DNA of 64,000 nucleotides from Terracoccus luteus (GCF_003635045.1 NZ_RBXT01000001.1:1674001-1738000), one strand, 5' to 3'. Shown: positions 56,101 through 63,030, counted from the stretch's first letter. Made by a program: numbers and translations. The notes: generated from the letters alone by a model not told the origin.

Positions 56101-59100
56101 GTGGCCGGGTCGTCCGTCGCCTGCGCCCTCGGGACCCTCGCCGCTGGTGCCGACCCCGTCGTCGTCACCGTCGAGGCCACGTTGTCCCCCGACTTCGACG
56201 GTCAGCTGACGAACACCGCCGTCGTCGCCGCCGACACCGTCGACCCCAACCCGGCGAACAACACGGCGACCGCCACCGCCGGCAGCGCCGCGTCGGCCGA
56301 CGTGTCGGTGACGAAGGCCGTGAGCCCGGCCGCACCCGTCCCGGGCGCCGCCGTCACCTTCACCGTGACCGCCCGCAACGCCGGCCCGTCCACCGCCGCC
56401 CGGGTCGTCGTCGCCGACGTGCTCGACCCGCGTCTCGCCGACGTCACCGCCACGGCCGACGACGGCACCGCCTGCCGCCTCGACGGCAGCAGCCTCAGCT
56501 GCCCCGTCGGCGCCCTCCCCGTCGGCGGTGTCGTGACCGTGACGGTCACCGCCACCCTCGCGCCGGACGCCGTCGGGCAGCTGACGAACACGGCGACGGC
56601 CGACTCCCCGACGACCGACCCCGACACCTCGAACAACTCCGACACCGTCACGGCGTCGCTCGCCCCCTCGGCCGACCTCGGCCTGACCAAGACCCTCAGC
56701 CCCGCCGCGCCGGTGCCCGGGGCCCCGCTCGAGTACACGCTCGTCGTGACGAACGCGGGACCGTCGACGGCGACGGCCCCCGTCGTCGGCGACCAGCTGA
56801 GCCCGGCCCTCACCGACGTCACCACGACGACCACCCAGGGCGTCTGCTCGGTCGACGACGGTAGCCGCTTGACCTGCGAGCCGGGCGAACTCGCCCCGGG
56901 CGACTCGGTCACCGTGACGGTGTCGGCCACGCTCTCGCCCGACTTCACGGGCACCCTGTCGAACCGCGCCTCGGTCGACTCGGCGACCCCCGACCCCGAC
57001 CCGACGAACAACCTGGACGAGGTCGACGGCGCCAGCTCCGCGAGCGCCGACCTGTCGATCGTCAAGACCTCGGACCCGACGACCCCCGTGCCCGGAGGCC
57101 CCGTCACCTACCTGCTACGGGTCACCAACGACGGACCCTCCACGGCCACCTCGGTGACCGTCACCGACGAGCTCGACGACGCCCTGCTCGGCGTCGGGGT
57201 GGTCGCGTCGGCTGGCGGCTGCACGCAGTCGGCGACGGGCACGCTCTCGTGCGACCTCGGCTCCCTGGCGCCGGGCGAGTCGGCGACGGTCACCGTCACC
57301 GCCACCGTGGATGCCGGTCGCACCGGGTCGCTGGCCAACACCGCCGAGGTCACCTCGGCCACACCCGACCCCGACCCGACGAACAACACGTCGAGCGTCG
57401 ACCCGGTCCTCTCCCCCGTGGCCGACCTGTCCCTCACCAAGGCGCTCACCTCCGGGCCACCCGTCCCCGGCACGCCGGTGACCTACACCCTCACCGTCGA
57501 CAACCTCGGACCGTCGACGGCGACCGGCGTCACGCTGACCGACGTCCTCGACCCACGGCTCTCCGCGGCGACCGCCACCCCCTCGGCCGGCACCTGTGAC
57601 GTCGTGGGCGCCACCGTGGAGTGCGACCTGGGCAGCCTCACCCCGGAGGACCCACCCGTGACGGTCACCCTGACCGCCCTGCTCTCACCGGATGCCGTGG
57701 AGGACCTCGGCAACATCGCGACAGTGGCCTCGGACACCACCGACCCCGTTCCCGGCAACAACACGAAGACGGTCACCTCGCCCGTCGAGCCGTCGGCCGA
57801 CGTCTCCGTCGAGAAGGAGGTACTGCCCACGGTCCCGGTGCCGGGCGAAGAGGTGACCTTCACCGTGACGGTGAGCAACGCCGGCCCGTCGAGCGCCCGC
57901 GACGTCGTCGTGCGCGACGTGCTTCCCGCCGACGTGACCCTGACCAGCGATCCCTCCACCACGGTGGGCGCCTGCACAGTCGTCGACGGGGCCCTCGAGT
58001 GCGACCTCGGGACCCTGGCCCCGACGGTCTCGACCGACCGTCCCGACGGTGTCCCGGCCGTCGTCGTGACCGTCGTGGGCACGCTCGACCCTGAGACGAC
58101 CGCCCCTGTCACCAACACCGCCACCGTCGGGTCGTCGACGCCGGACCCCGACACCGCCAACAACACGGACACCGCCACCGGTGACCCCGCCCCGTCCGCC
58201 GACCTCACGATCGTCAAGACCTTCACGTCGCCGACGAGCGTGCCGGGGCAGCGCGTCGGGTTCACCATCACGGTCACGAACGACGGACCCTCCACCGCCA
58301 CTCAGGTGCGGGTCGACGACCGGCTCGACCCGGTGCTCTCGGACCCCGAGGCGTCGACCGGCGACCCATCACGGCCCTGCACGACCACCGACGACGCCTT
58401 CTCGTGCGACCTCGGCTCGCTCGCCCCCGACGACTCCGTCACGATCACCGGCTCGGCCCTGCTCGCCCCCGACCACGTCGGTGAGCTCGTCAACGTCGCC
58501 ACGGTGGAGTCGGCCACCTTCGACCCCGACACCTCCGACAACACCGCCACCGCCACGGCCACGTCGGTGCCGGCGGCCGACGTCTCGGTCACCAAGACGG
58601 TCGAGCCCACCCGACCCACCCCCGGCGCCCCCGTCACCTTCACCATCACCGTCGACAACGACGGGCCGTCGACCGCCACCGGCAGAGTCGTCACCGACCA
58701 GCTCGCCGACGCCCTGCTGCGACCGGAGGTCACCTCGACCGCCGGCACGTGCACCGTCACCGACGGGCTCGTGCGCTGCGAGCTCGGCGACCTCGCCCCC
58801 GCCGACCCGCCGGTGACGATCACCGTCCGGGCCCTGCTCGACCCCGCGTTCACAGGCGACCCCGCCTTCTCGGGTCGACTTGTCAACACCGCCGAGGTCA
58901 CGGCCGGTCCCCAGGACCCCGACCCGAGCAACAACACCGACACCGTCGACGTGGTCACCGGAGCGAGCGCCGACCTGTCCGTGACGAAGGTGGTCACCTC
59001 GGGCCCGGTCGTCGCCGGACGTCCGGTCACCTGGGCCGTCACGGTGCGCAACGACGGCCCGTCCTCGTCGACCGGCACGACGCTGACCGACTCGCTGCCC

Positions 59101-59940
59101 GAGGGCGTGGGCCGGCCCACCGTGACCGTGGTGGGGGCGGACCCTGAGCCCGAGGGGTGCGACTGGTCCGCCACCGACCGCCAGGTGCGGTGCGAGCTCG
59201 GCACGATCGCGAGCGGCGCGACGGCGGTCGTGACCCTCACCGCCCTCGTCGACCCGGCCGCGTCCGGAACCCTGACCAACACCGCGACGGTCACCGGCGC
59301 CCTACCCGACCCGGAGAGCGCCGACGACACCGACAGCGTCACCTCCGTCGTCACCGGCTCGTCCGACGTGTCGGTGGTCAAGACGGCCTCGTCCGCGACC
59401 GCCCGCGTCGGTGACCGGCTCACCTACACCCTGACGGTCACGGCCGATGGTCCATCCACCGCCCGGGGCGTGACGATGCGCGACGTGCTGCCCGACGGGC
59501 TGGCGCTCGTCGGACGCGCCACGACGGATGCCGGTCGGTGCACGACCGGCGACGCCACCGTCACGTGCGCGCTCGGGGACCTCCAGCCGGGCTCGACGGT
59601 GGCGGTGACGCTGGCCGCACGCGTGGTCGACGCGGCGGCCGGGCGCACGGTGACGAACACGGCATCCGTCACCTCGTCGACGCCGGACCCCGGGCTCGGC
59701 AACGACCGCGGCAGTGCGACCGTCTCGGTGGCGGCCGCCACACCGCCGTCGCCCGGCCACCCTCAGCCCCCGCCACCCGTGCACCCGCCCGTACCGCCGG
59801 TGCACCCGCCCACCCCGGGTGGCCCCGACCTGCCTATCACGGGCGAGGACGTCGGGCTGGCCGTCGGGCTCGGCGTCGGGGCCGTGCTCACGGGTCTGCT
59901 GCTGCTGCACCTCGCCCGCCGACGTGAGGATGCCGGGTGA
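47188..59940 (+). CDS. Giant LPXTG cell-wall protein with ~29 DUF11 repeats
   Basis: 4250 residues, one fifth of the window. Residues 1-42 are a Sec signal (GVRAGLALLLALVTAVVVTPGAERADA). Residues about 43-370 form a globular domain of the type that precedes DUF11 arrays (VLYAGLFWGAAR ... GAWSLVVAIGDP). A degenerate repeat (APTITGTKSAS) precedes about 29 DUF11 repeats of about 126 residues (517-4180), each with AD(V/L)S(V/L)xK, T(Y/F)T, NxGPSxA, a Cys pair and PDPxxxN. A Pro/His linker leads to the sortase motif LPITG (4215-4219), a membrane segment and an RRR tail. It is covalently wall-bound and likely adhesive or structural. No sortase is encoded nearby. The GTG start has GGAAGG about 12 bases upstream. 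Confidence 0.93.
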   Translation: MLVARRSWGGRLALGVRAGLALLLALVTAVVVTPGAERADAAVVRSFSKLFSQQTNGSIAITGNRLMTCGNANACTEALAGTTTASNNNFTMTFLDADNVSSTSSSSGAGVSIPSGARVLYAGLFWGAARTAGQNGNAATGNPNQLKFRAPGAAAYTTLTADTVDSSGLSTNDYSAYKDVTSIVQAAGSGTYWGADISAATGSDRYGAWSLVVAIGDPTAPLRDLTVFNGYATLTNNELVTTTISGFLAPPSGAVSAKFGTVVYEGDAGLTGDYMTVGTTRLADAQSPSANFFGSRVTAGGANLTDRTPASVNNLGADSKVVDAPGVVPNGATSTNVTFSTSGDFYYPAVLTTQIDLYAPTITGTKSASNLSGNSPARAGDVIEYTMAFTNTGDDNAVNSVVEDALPPNSTYVPGSLSVLAGAGTGAKTDAAGDDQAEYVAATRQVRFRVGTGANATSGGVLSNGGTTRLRFQVTVDTAASGTTLSNSGNLVYTAATIGTRYTYQTADASTPVATRADLSLTKTTAQTAVVAGDTVTYTLRAANSGPTAATDVVVTDTLPSGATLVSSTPSQGACTPSGQTLTCAVGTVPNGAAATVTVVVRVPSGSTATTVTNVADVSSSTSDPDTTNNRASVTTPVTRAADVSLTKTVSTATPAPGTTVTYTLTARNNGLSDAVDAVVTDTLPTAFQALTATTTAGSCTVTGNGISCAVGTLAPGATATVQVTARVDSGFSGGGALVNRAQVQSSTPDPTPANNTAAVTVTPTAAVTDIQVAKETLTSPVVAGGPVAYRVTLTNAGPSVARTVTLTDALPSTFSGVTATTSLGTCTVTGTTVSCTVDPLPTGSSVVVTVNAVLSPTATGTVANMASATSATTDPTPGNNAATVTDTVTTAADLDLDKGATPVPVVNGQDVTYTLRVRNLGPSTSRGVVLTDPVPAPLVFRSAAPSQGSCTQSGGTVTCLLGDVPLGATATVTVVAAVPPAGGANGVTNTARVTASTTDPATVNNTASYRLSTGASANVVMSKTAGPATATAGAPVTFTLAARNAGPSDAQGVTVTDQVPASVAISAVTTTTPGATCTTTGNAVSCTASTLTAGSSLVVTVQGTLAATTAAGTLTNTATATVSSPTDPTLGDNTATSSTPVQTRADVVLAKTGPATVTAGGAVTWTLTARNDGPSTARDVLVQDAPPRGFTFATGTGPGTTCEQQQDIAVPIIECALGTLAPGESRTITLSGSIDADTVAGTALTNSATMSSSTPDPNPANNTAAATTTTTTSADVSVSKSVAPDPLTAGAAATYTLLLGNAGPSTAQGVTVTDTLPAALRVTGAVVAGGTCAVAGQQVTCTVPQLAAGATAEALVQVVVAADTTAAVTNTASVSSSTPDPTPGDNTDALVTPVEESADLELLKTADTRSVVAGTGLTYTVTVVNNGPSVATAATVTDTLPTGLTYLDGSTSAGACTVSGQTVTCAVGDVAPGDPVTITISARLARGFAADTLANSATVASPTPDPASDNDTATADVEVTRSADLSVSKAATPETVVPGREVTYAITVTNDGPSTARDVTVADAVPAGIRVTSATWGAGTACTVAGQDVTCALGSVPVGQVSVTVVGTVDSQFAGTSLTNTATVASGTDDPDPDGDTATVVSPVVGQADLELVKTITPTNPVAGQQVTFTLTATNNGPSAALSPQFIDQLPPGLTNVSVVPPPGATGCEIVPPVSPGTVDNPTAPTVICSGPIFRAGITVVGTITATITPAYVGTLSNTGRTSSDTLDPVASNNESTVAVTVGQSADLSIAKTVSPTTPVPGQPVTYTLAVRNAGPSTATAVTVSDVVPATVTGVRATSTAGSCTVGAGNAVSCAVGSVAPSALVTVTVSGTLSPSATGAVTNTATVTAATPDPDATDNSSTVTSPTAPSADVSVTKTLTPAAPVPGGPVTFTMTVRNAGPSTATAVTLTDPLDDALRGTAVTSSVGTCTVTGTSLGCRLGDLAPGGSATVTVTAVLDAGFTGSLSNTATVGSATTDPVPGNDTATASGTTAPSADVSLTKTLTPEAPIPGAAVSYTVQVRNAGPSTASGVVVTDPLDAAITQVTATVDDGSTCALAADNTLSCPVGSVAPGGQVTVSVTGTLAPDFTGRLENTATARSATPDPVADNNTASASGQAAPSADVSIGKALTPLDPTPGEQVRFTLTVDDVGPSTAAGVTVRDQLDPALGDIRVTSTAGTCTVDAARLLTCAVGALDPDDTEVTVTVIATLSTGFTGTLTNTATATSSTPDPDTSNNSATVSDDSVPSADLSVVKTIAPLSPVPGQPVTFTLVVANAGPSNATQVTLTDRLDAALEGATATTSAGTCAVGADDALTCDLGTVISGATVTVTVTATLQPGYTGPLSNTARVASPVNDPQPGNNTSAVTGPTLAAADLSVSKSVSPGAPVPGRPVTYTVTVRNAGPSTATEVVLTDPLDPALTGATATSTAGSCLTAGGDVTCALGAVAPSGVVTVTVTADLDRAFTGTLANTATVRTATVDPDTTNDRDTVSVVTAPSAGLSISKTLETAAPVPGSAVTYTLTVTNDGPSTATGVLVTDQLDTALTAVTATADDQSTCTVSATDLLTCPLAPVAPGERVTVTVTATLDAGFTGALVNDATVSSDTPDPDPSDDTASVTGTASPSADVSVVKTLTPSVPVPGQPVTYTFVVTNDGPSTAAGVELDDPLDAALTGALATSDLGSCSVEAGALDCDLGSLAPGSDATVTLTAVLSPSFTGTLTNTATVSAQTDDPDPANDTSTANGAAAPSANLSLTKAVSPERPVPGQPVTFTLGVRNDGPSDATGVTVEDTLADVLSNATATSPDGTCDVTDGGVVTCDLGTLAPGAVTSVTIRADLASSATGILENTATVGSDTDDPDTDDNTATVTGTTAPAADLSVTKTLAPTDPVPGQRVTFTLTVRDNGPSDAVGVTVVDDLDPALTDVRATSTAGTCAVAGSSVACALGTLAAGADPVVVTVEATLSPDFDGQLTNTAVVAADTVDPNPANNTATATAGSAASADVSVTKAVSPAAPVPGAAVTFTVTARNAGPSTAARVVVADVLDPRLADVTATADDGTACRLDGSSLSCPVGALPVGGVVTVTVTATLAPDAVGQLTNTATADSPTTDPDTSNNSDTVTASLAPSADLGLTKTLSPAAPVPGAPLEYTLVVTNAGPSTATAPVVGDQLSPALTDVTTTTTQGVCSVDDGSRLTCEPGELAPGDSVTVTVSATLSPDFTGTLSNRASVDSATPDPDPTNNLDEVDGASSASADLSIVKTSDPTTPVPGGPVTYLLRVTNDGPSTATSVTVTDELDDALLGVGVVASAGGCTQSATGTLSCDLGSLAPGESATVTVTATVDAGRTGSLANTAEVTSATPDPDPTNNTSSVDPVLSPVADLSLTKALTSGPPVPGTPVTYTLTVDNLGPSTATGVTLTDVLDPRLSAATATPSAGTCDVVGATVECDLGSLTPEDPPVTVTLTALLSPDAVEDLGNIATVASDTTDPVPGNNTKTVTSPVEPSADVSVEKEVLPTVPVPGEEVTFTVTVSNAGPSSARDVVVRDVLPADVTLTSDPSTTVGACTVVDGALECDLGTLAPTVSTDRPDGVPAVVVTVVGTLDPETTAPVTNTATVGSSTPDPDTANNTDTATGDPAPSADLTIVKTFTSPTSVPGQRVGFTITVTNDGPSTATQVRVDDRLDPVLSDPEASTGDPSRPCTTTDDAFSCDLGSLAPDDSVTITGSALLAPDHVGELVNVATVESATFDPDTSDNTATATATSVPAADVSVTKTVEPTRPTPGAPVTFTITVDNDGPSTATGRVVTDQLADALLRPEVTSTAGTCTVTDGLVRCELGDLAPADPPVTITVRALLDPAFTGDPAFSGRLVNTAEVTAGPQDPDPSNNTDTVDVVTGASADLSVTKVVTSGPVVAGRPVTWAVTVRNDGPSSSTGTTLTDSLPEGVGRPTVTVVGADPEPEGCDWSATDRQVRCELGTIASGATAVVTLTALVDPAASGTLTNTATVTGALPDPESADDTDSVTSVVTGSSDVSVVKTASSATARVGDRLTYTLTVTADGPSTARGVTMRDVLPDGLALVGRATTDAGRCTTGDATVTCALGDLQPGSTVAVTLAARVVDAAAGRTVTNTASVTSSTPDPGLGNDRGSATVSVAAATPPSPGHPQPPPPVHPPVPPVHPPTPGGPDLPITGEDVGLAVGLGVGAVLTGLLLLHLARRREDAG
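48736..59740 (+). repeat. DUF11-encoding tandem repeat array (about 29 units)
   Basis: Units of about 370-390 bp encode Ig-like DUF11 domains. Two groups can be separated by eye: repeats 1-10 have VAG or similar before the first long strand, while repeats 11-27 mostly have (V)PG and D(P/Q)LD in the middle; the last two are divergent. Neighbouring units are not identical at DNA level, so the array is old or has been diversified. Confidence 0.85.
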
Positions 59941-59962
59941 CCCGGGCACCGGGTCGCCCGGG
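59941..59962 (+). terminator. Hairpin directly after the giant gene
   Basis: CCCGGGC and GCCCGGG form a 7-bp stem with an 8-nt loop, beginning at the base after the stop codon and ending 5 bases before the next promoter. Confidence 0.5.
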
Positions 59963-59967
59963 CCCGG

Positions 59968-59998
59968 TTGACCTCGAGCGACCTTGAGGTCCTAGCGT
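59968..59998 (+). promoter_or_regulatory. SoxR-type promoter of the MFS gene
   Basis: -35 TTGACC (59968-59973), a 19-bp spacer and -10 TAGCGT (59993-59998). The spacer holds ACCTCGAGCGACCTTGAGGT, which matches the canonical SoxR box (ACCTCAAG-TTAA-CTTGAGGT) at 16 of 20 positions with a GACCTC/GAGGTC dyad. The overlong spacer is the MerR/SoxR hallmark. The -10 ends 6 bases before the ATG, so the mRNA would be leaderless. Confidence 0.75.
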
Positions 59999-60004
59999 CG
60001 CACC

Positions 60005-61423
60005 ATGCCCTCTCCCCGTGCCGGTGACGACACCACCGCCGCCGCCGACCGTGACCGCAGAGCGGCGGTGCCCGACGACGTGACGGGTGCGGCCGTGGAG
60101 CCGGGCGGGCTGATGTCGCCGGAGCTGCGGGCGACGACGATCGGGGTCATCGCGCTCGTCTCCCTGCACGCCTTCGAGGCGCTGGCCCTGACGACCGTCA
60201 TGCCGACCATCGCCCGTGACCTCGACGGCGAGGCGCTCTACGCGATGGCCTTCACCGCCACGCTCGCCGCGGGCATCGTCAGCATCGTCTGGTCGGGCAA
60301 CCTCGCCGACCGGCGCGGGCCCCGCCCGCCGCTGCTCATCGGCCTCGTCCTCTTCGCCGCCGGTCTCGTGCTCGCCGGCCTCGCGCCGACCATGCACGTG
60401 CTCATCGGGGCGCGGGTCGTCCAGGGGCTGGGCGCGGGGATGACGAGCACCGCGCTCTACGTCCTCGTCACCCGCGTGTACCCACCGCGGCTACACACCG
60501 CCGTGCTCGCGGGCTTCTCGGCGGCGTGGGTCGTGCCATCGGTCGCGGGCCCGTTCGTCGCGGGCCTGATCACCCAGACGCTCGGCTGGCGCTGGGTCTT
60601 CGGTCTGTCGCTCGTCGTGCTCGTGCTCGCGTCGCTGCTGCTGGCCCGCATGGTCCCCGGCCTCCGGCAAGACCTCGTGCCGGTCCCGTGGCGGGGGCGG
60701 GCCCTCGGCTGCTCGGTCGTCGTGGCCGGCGCCGTCCTCGTGCTCAACGCGGCCGCCGAGCACGTCGACGGGCGCAGCCTCGCGGTGGCCGCGGTCGCGG
60801 CGGTCGTGCTCGTCGCCGCCGTCGTCCCGCTGCTGCCGGCCGGCACGCTTCGCCTCGCCCGCGGCCTGCCCACCGACGTCGCGCTGCGCACCCTCGCCTT
60901 CGCCGCCTTCAGCGGTGCCGAGATCTACCTGCCGCGGCTGCTGACGGAGCGGGACGGCTTCGGCCCCACCCTCGCGGGGCTGTCCCTCACCGTCACCGGT
61001 GTCACGTGGTTCCTCGGCAGCAGCGTGCAGGGCCGGTGGGACGCGCGGTTCGAGGTCGGCCGGACGGCCACGGTCGCCCTCGGCCTCATGACCGTCTCGC
61101 TGGTCGCCATGGCCGCCCTCGTCGCCGTCGGCGCCCCCGCCTGGACCCTCATCGCGGTCTTCCCCGTCGCCGGCTTCGGCATCGGCACGCTCTACCCCCG
61201 GGTCACGGCCCAGGCGCTCGGGCGGGCCGACGACGACGAGCAGGGCTTCGTCAGCTCGGCCCTGCAGATCGGTGACTCCTCGGGCGGGGCCAGCGCCATC
61301 GCCCTGTCGGCCATCGTCTTCGCGGTGGCGGGCTCGGCCCTGCCCGGCTCGTACGCCCTCGTCATCGCCGTCATGGCCCTGCCGGTGCTCGTCGCCACCG
61401 TCGCCGCCCGGCGAGTCCGCTGA
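60005..61423 (+). CDS. MFS transporter, probable drug or redox-compound exporter
   Basis: 472 residues: a polar 40-residue leader, then about 14 membrane segments. The loop motif [17 protein letters not shown] (motif A) follows segment two, and ARVVQGLGAGMTSTALYVLV is motif B; GFSAAWVVPSVAGPFVAGLI resembles the antiporter motif C. The protein is DHA2-like. In mycobacteria an MFS drug exporter is the neighbour of uvrB. The SoxR-type promoter predicts induction by redox-active compounds. An internal ATG (37th codon) would be a shorter start. Confidence 0.9.
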   Translation: MPSPRAGDDTTAAADRDRRAAVPDDVTGAAVEPGGLMSPELRATTIGVIALVSLHAFEALALTTVMPTIARDLDGEALYAMAFTATLAAGIVSIVWSGNLADRRGPRPPLLIGLVLFAAGLVLAGLAPTMHVLIGARVVQGLGAGMTSTALYVLVTRVYPPRLHTAVLAGFSAAWVVPSVAGPFVAGLITQTLGWRWVFGLSLVVLVLASLLLARMVPGLRQDLVPVPWRGRALGCSVVVAGAVLVLNAAAEHVDGRSLAVAAVAAVVLVAAVVPLLPAGTLRLARGLPTDVALRTLAFAAFSGAEIYLPRLLTERDGFGPTLAGLSLTVTGVTWFLGSSVQGRWDARFEVGRTATVALGLMTVSLVAMAALVAVGAPAWTLIAVFPVAGFGIGTLYPRVTAQALGRADDDEQGFVSSALQIGDSSGGASAIALSAIVFAVAGSALPGSYALVIAVMALPVLVATVAARRVR

Positions 61424-61617
61424 GCGTCGTCGCGGTCGTCCGCCGGGCGATGGCAGCCCAGGAAATCCCCCTTACGTCCCGGTAACGTAAATAGATGGTC
61501 AAATCGGACGTTTTTCCTTGCATTCCGGTGCATAGGAGGTGCATCATTTTCTTGTCGGCGACACCCCCCACCCCACAAGTCGTCGCCGGCGAACGTAGGT
61601 CGAGCACCTACCCACGC
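61424..61617. other. A+T-richer stretch between the MFS gene and the 6C RNA
   Basis: Bases 61465-61560 are strikingly less G+C-rich than the surroundings (runs such as TTTTTCC and CATCATTTTC). An AGGAGG at 61537-61542 has no convincing start codon at proper distance. Short ORFs on both strands resemble nothing known. It probably contains the control region of the 6C RNA. Confidence 0.4.
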
Positions 61618-61735
61618 GGAACGATATGGACCCCCCAAGCCCATGTTCTGCGGTCCGCCTCGCGAGACTCAGCTCCGCGAGCAGCGAAGCAGCAGAGGCA
61701 GCCGCCCCCCAAGCGGCTGCCTCTCTGCATGTCCG
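61618..61735 (+). ncRNA. 6C small RNA
   Basis: Two hairpins each display six C residues followed by AAG, the definition of the actinobacterial 6C RNA. Hairpin one is ATATGG (61624-61629) / CCATGT (61641-61646) with C6 at 61631-61636. Hairpin two is an 11-bp stem (61695-61705 / 61713-61723) with C6 at 61705-61710, and probably also terminates the RNA. A CTCGCG/CGCGAG stem (61659-61664 / 61676-61681) lies between them. In mycobacteria 6C RNA pairs with G-rich target mRNAs through these loops. Ends are approximate; the A+T-richer 61470-61560 region upstream may hold its promoter. Confidence 0.85.
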
Positions 61736-61807
61736 GATGCCGGTGACGACGTCCCGCGCGCCCGCGCGCCCACGTACGTCCGGGCCCACGGCATCCGGAG
61801 ACGCAGA

Positions 61808-61837
61808 AGGCCCCCACCCGTGGTCGGGTGGGGGCCT
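61808..61837 (-). terminator. Terminator downstream of terC
   Basis: A perfect 13-bp stem (AGGCCCCCACCCG and its complement) with loop TGGT. It lies 47 bases beyond the terC stop and could also stop read-through from the 6C RNA side. Confidence 0.8.
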
Positions 61838-61884
61838 CCGGCGTGCCGGTGACGAGGCTGTCGCGCCGGCGCCGACGCGTGCGG

Positions 61885-62880
61885 TCAGGCGTCGATGTGC
61901 TGCTCGGCCCGGGCGTCGCGACGCGACTTCCAGAGGCTGGCCACCGTCGTCACCCCGAGGATGAGCACGATCGCCCCGAGCGAGACGCTGATCGGGATGT
62001 CGGGCACGGCGTCGATCGGCTCGCCGTTGTTGACGAACGGCAGGTTGTTCTCGTGCAGCGCGTGCATGACGAGCTTGACGCCGATGAAGGCGAGCAGGAC
62101 GGCGAGGCCGATGCTGAGGTAGACGAGCTTCTTGAGCAGGCCGCCGATGAGGAAGTAGAGCTGCCGCAGACCCATGAGGGCGAAGATGTTCGCGGTCAGG
62201 ACGAGGTACGGCTCCTTCGTCAGGCCGTAGATGGCCGGGATGGAGTCGAGCGCGAAGAGCAGGTCCGTCGTACCGAGGGCGAGGATGACGATGAACATCG
62301 GGGTGACGAGGCGCTTGCCGTTCTCGACGACGGTGAGGCTCGTGCCGTGGAAGTCCTTCGTGGCCGGGAAGCGCTTCTCGACCCAGAGCAGCAGGCGGTT
62401 CTCCTTGAACTCGTCGTCGTCGGACTCCCCACCCGTGGCCAGCTTGACCGCGGTGTAGATGAGGAACGCGCCGAAGATGTAGAAGACCCAGGCGTAGGCG
62501 TTGATGACGACCGCGCCGAGCGCGATGAAGACACCGCGCAGGATGATCGCGATGATGATGCCGACCATGAGCGCCGACTGCTGCAGCTTCATCGGTACCT
62601 TGAAGCTGGCCATGATGAGCAGGAAGACGAAGAGGTTGTCGACCGACAGCGAGTACTCGGTCAGCCAGCCGGCGTAGAACTCACCGGCGTACTGGCCGCC
62701 GTACTGCCACCAGATGAAGAGGCCGAAGAGCACGGCGGCGCCGATGAAGAAGGCGAGGTGCCGCGAGACCTCCGGCATCGTCGGCACGTGCGGCCGGCGC
62801 GCGATGACGAAGACGTCGACGAGCAGGAACACGGCCATGAGGCCGATCGTCAGGGCCCAGCCCCAGGCGGGAACATTCAT
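61885..62880 (-). CDS. TerC/Alx-family membrane protein, probable Mn2+ exporter
   Basis: 331 residues with about nine membrane segments. The two conserved acidic motifs of the family are EYSLSVDNLFVFLLIMASF (about 74-92) and LFALDSIPAIYGLT (about 206-219). The large hydrophilic loop after segment five (GGESDDDEFKENRLLLW) and the C-terminal basic tail are usual. Alx/TerC proteins export Mn2+ or load metalloproteins during secretion. A candidate Mn2+ riboswitch directly upstream supports a manganese role. GGAAGG lies 8 bases before the ATG. Confidence 0.92.
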   Translation of the reverse strand: MNVPAWGWALTIGLMAVFLLVDVFVIARRPHVPTMPEVSRHLAFFIGAAVLFGLFIWWQYGGQYAGEFYAGWLTEYSLSVDNLFVFLLIMASFKVPMKLQQSALMVGIIIAIILRGVFIALGAVVINAYAWVFYIFGAFLIYTAVKLATGGESDDDEFKENRLLLWVEKRFPATKDFHGTSLTVVENGKRLVTPMFIVILALGTTDLLFALDSIPAIYGLTKEPYLVLTANIFALMGLRQLYFLIGGLLKKLVYLSIGLAVLLAFIGVKLVMHALHENNLPFVNNGEPIDAVPDIPISVSLGAIVLILGVTTVASLWKSRRDARAEQHIDA

Positions 62881-62885
62881 GAGAA

Positions 62886-63030
62886 CAGCCTTCCGGTCAC
62901 CACATCAGCAACCGGAGGTCTCTCCCGCCCCGCGACCCCGGGGCCGACGTGGACCGACGGCCCGGGAGCAGCGGCAACAGTCCGCTCCGTGATGACGAGC
63001 TCGTCGCGCGGGGATACTCCCCTCCGTGAA
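62886..63030 (-). promoter_or_regulatory. Candidate yybP-ykoY (Mn2+) riboswitch of terC
   Basis: On the minus strand, CGGAGG (63026-63021) is joined to GGGGAGTA (conserved 5' loop). About 95 nt later GAGACC (62922-62917) runs into CCTCCG (62918-62913), which pairs perfectly with CGGAGG to form P1. Downstream, ACCGGAAGG (62897-62889, containing the RBS) can instead pair with the CCTCCGGT of P1's 3' strand. Thus P1 formation on Mn2+ binding would free the RBS. The gene controlled is TerC, a standard target of this class. Confidence 0.75.

Noticed and set aside
48736-59740. Regular repeats considered as CRISPR or satellite DNA
   Set aside because: Units are about 380 bp, in frame, divergent at DNA level and encode DUF11 domains.
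61495-61746. 83-codon + ORF, and 61371-61607 on the minus strand
   Set aside because: The + ORF runs through both 6C hairpins and the minus ORF has no RBS; neither resembles a protein.
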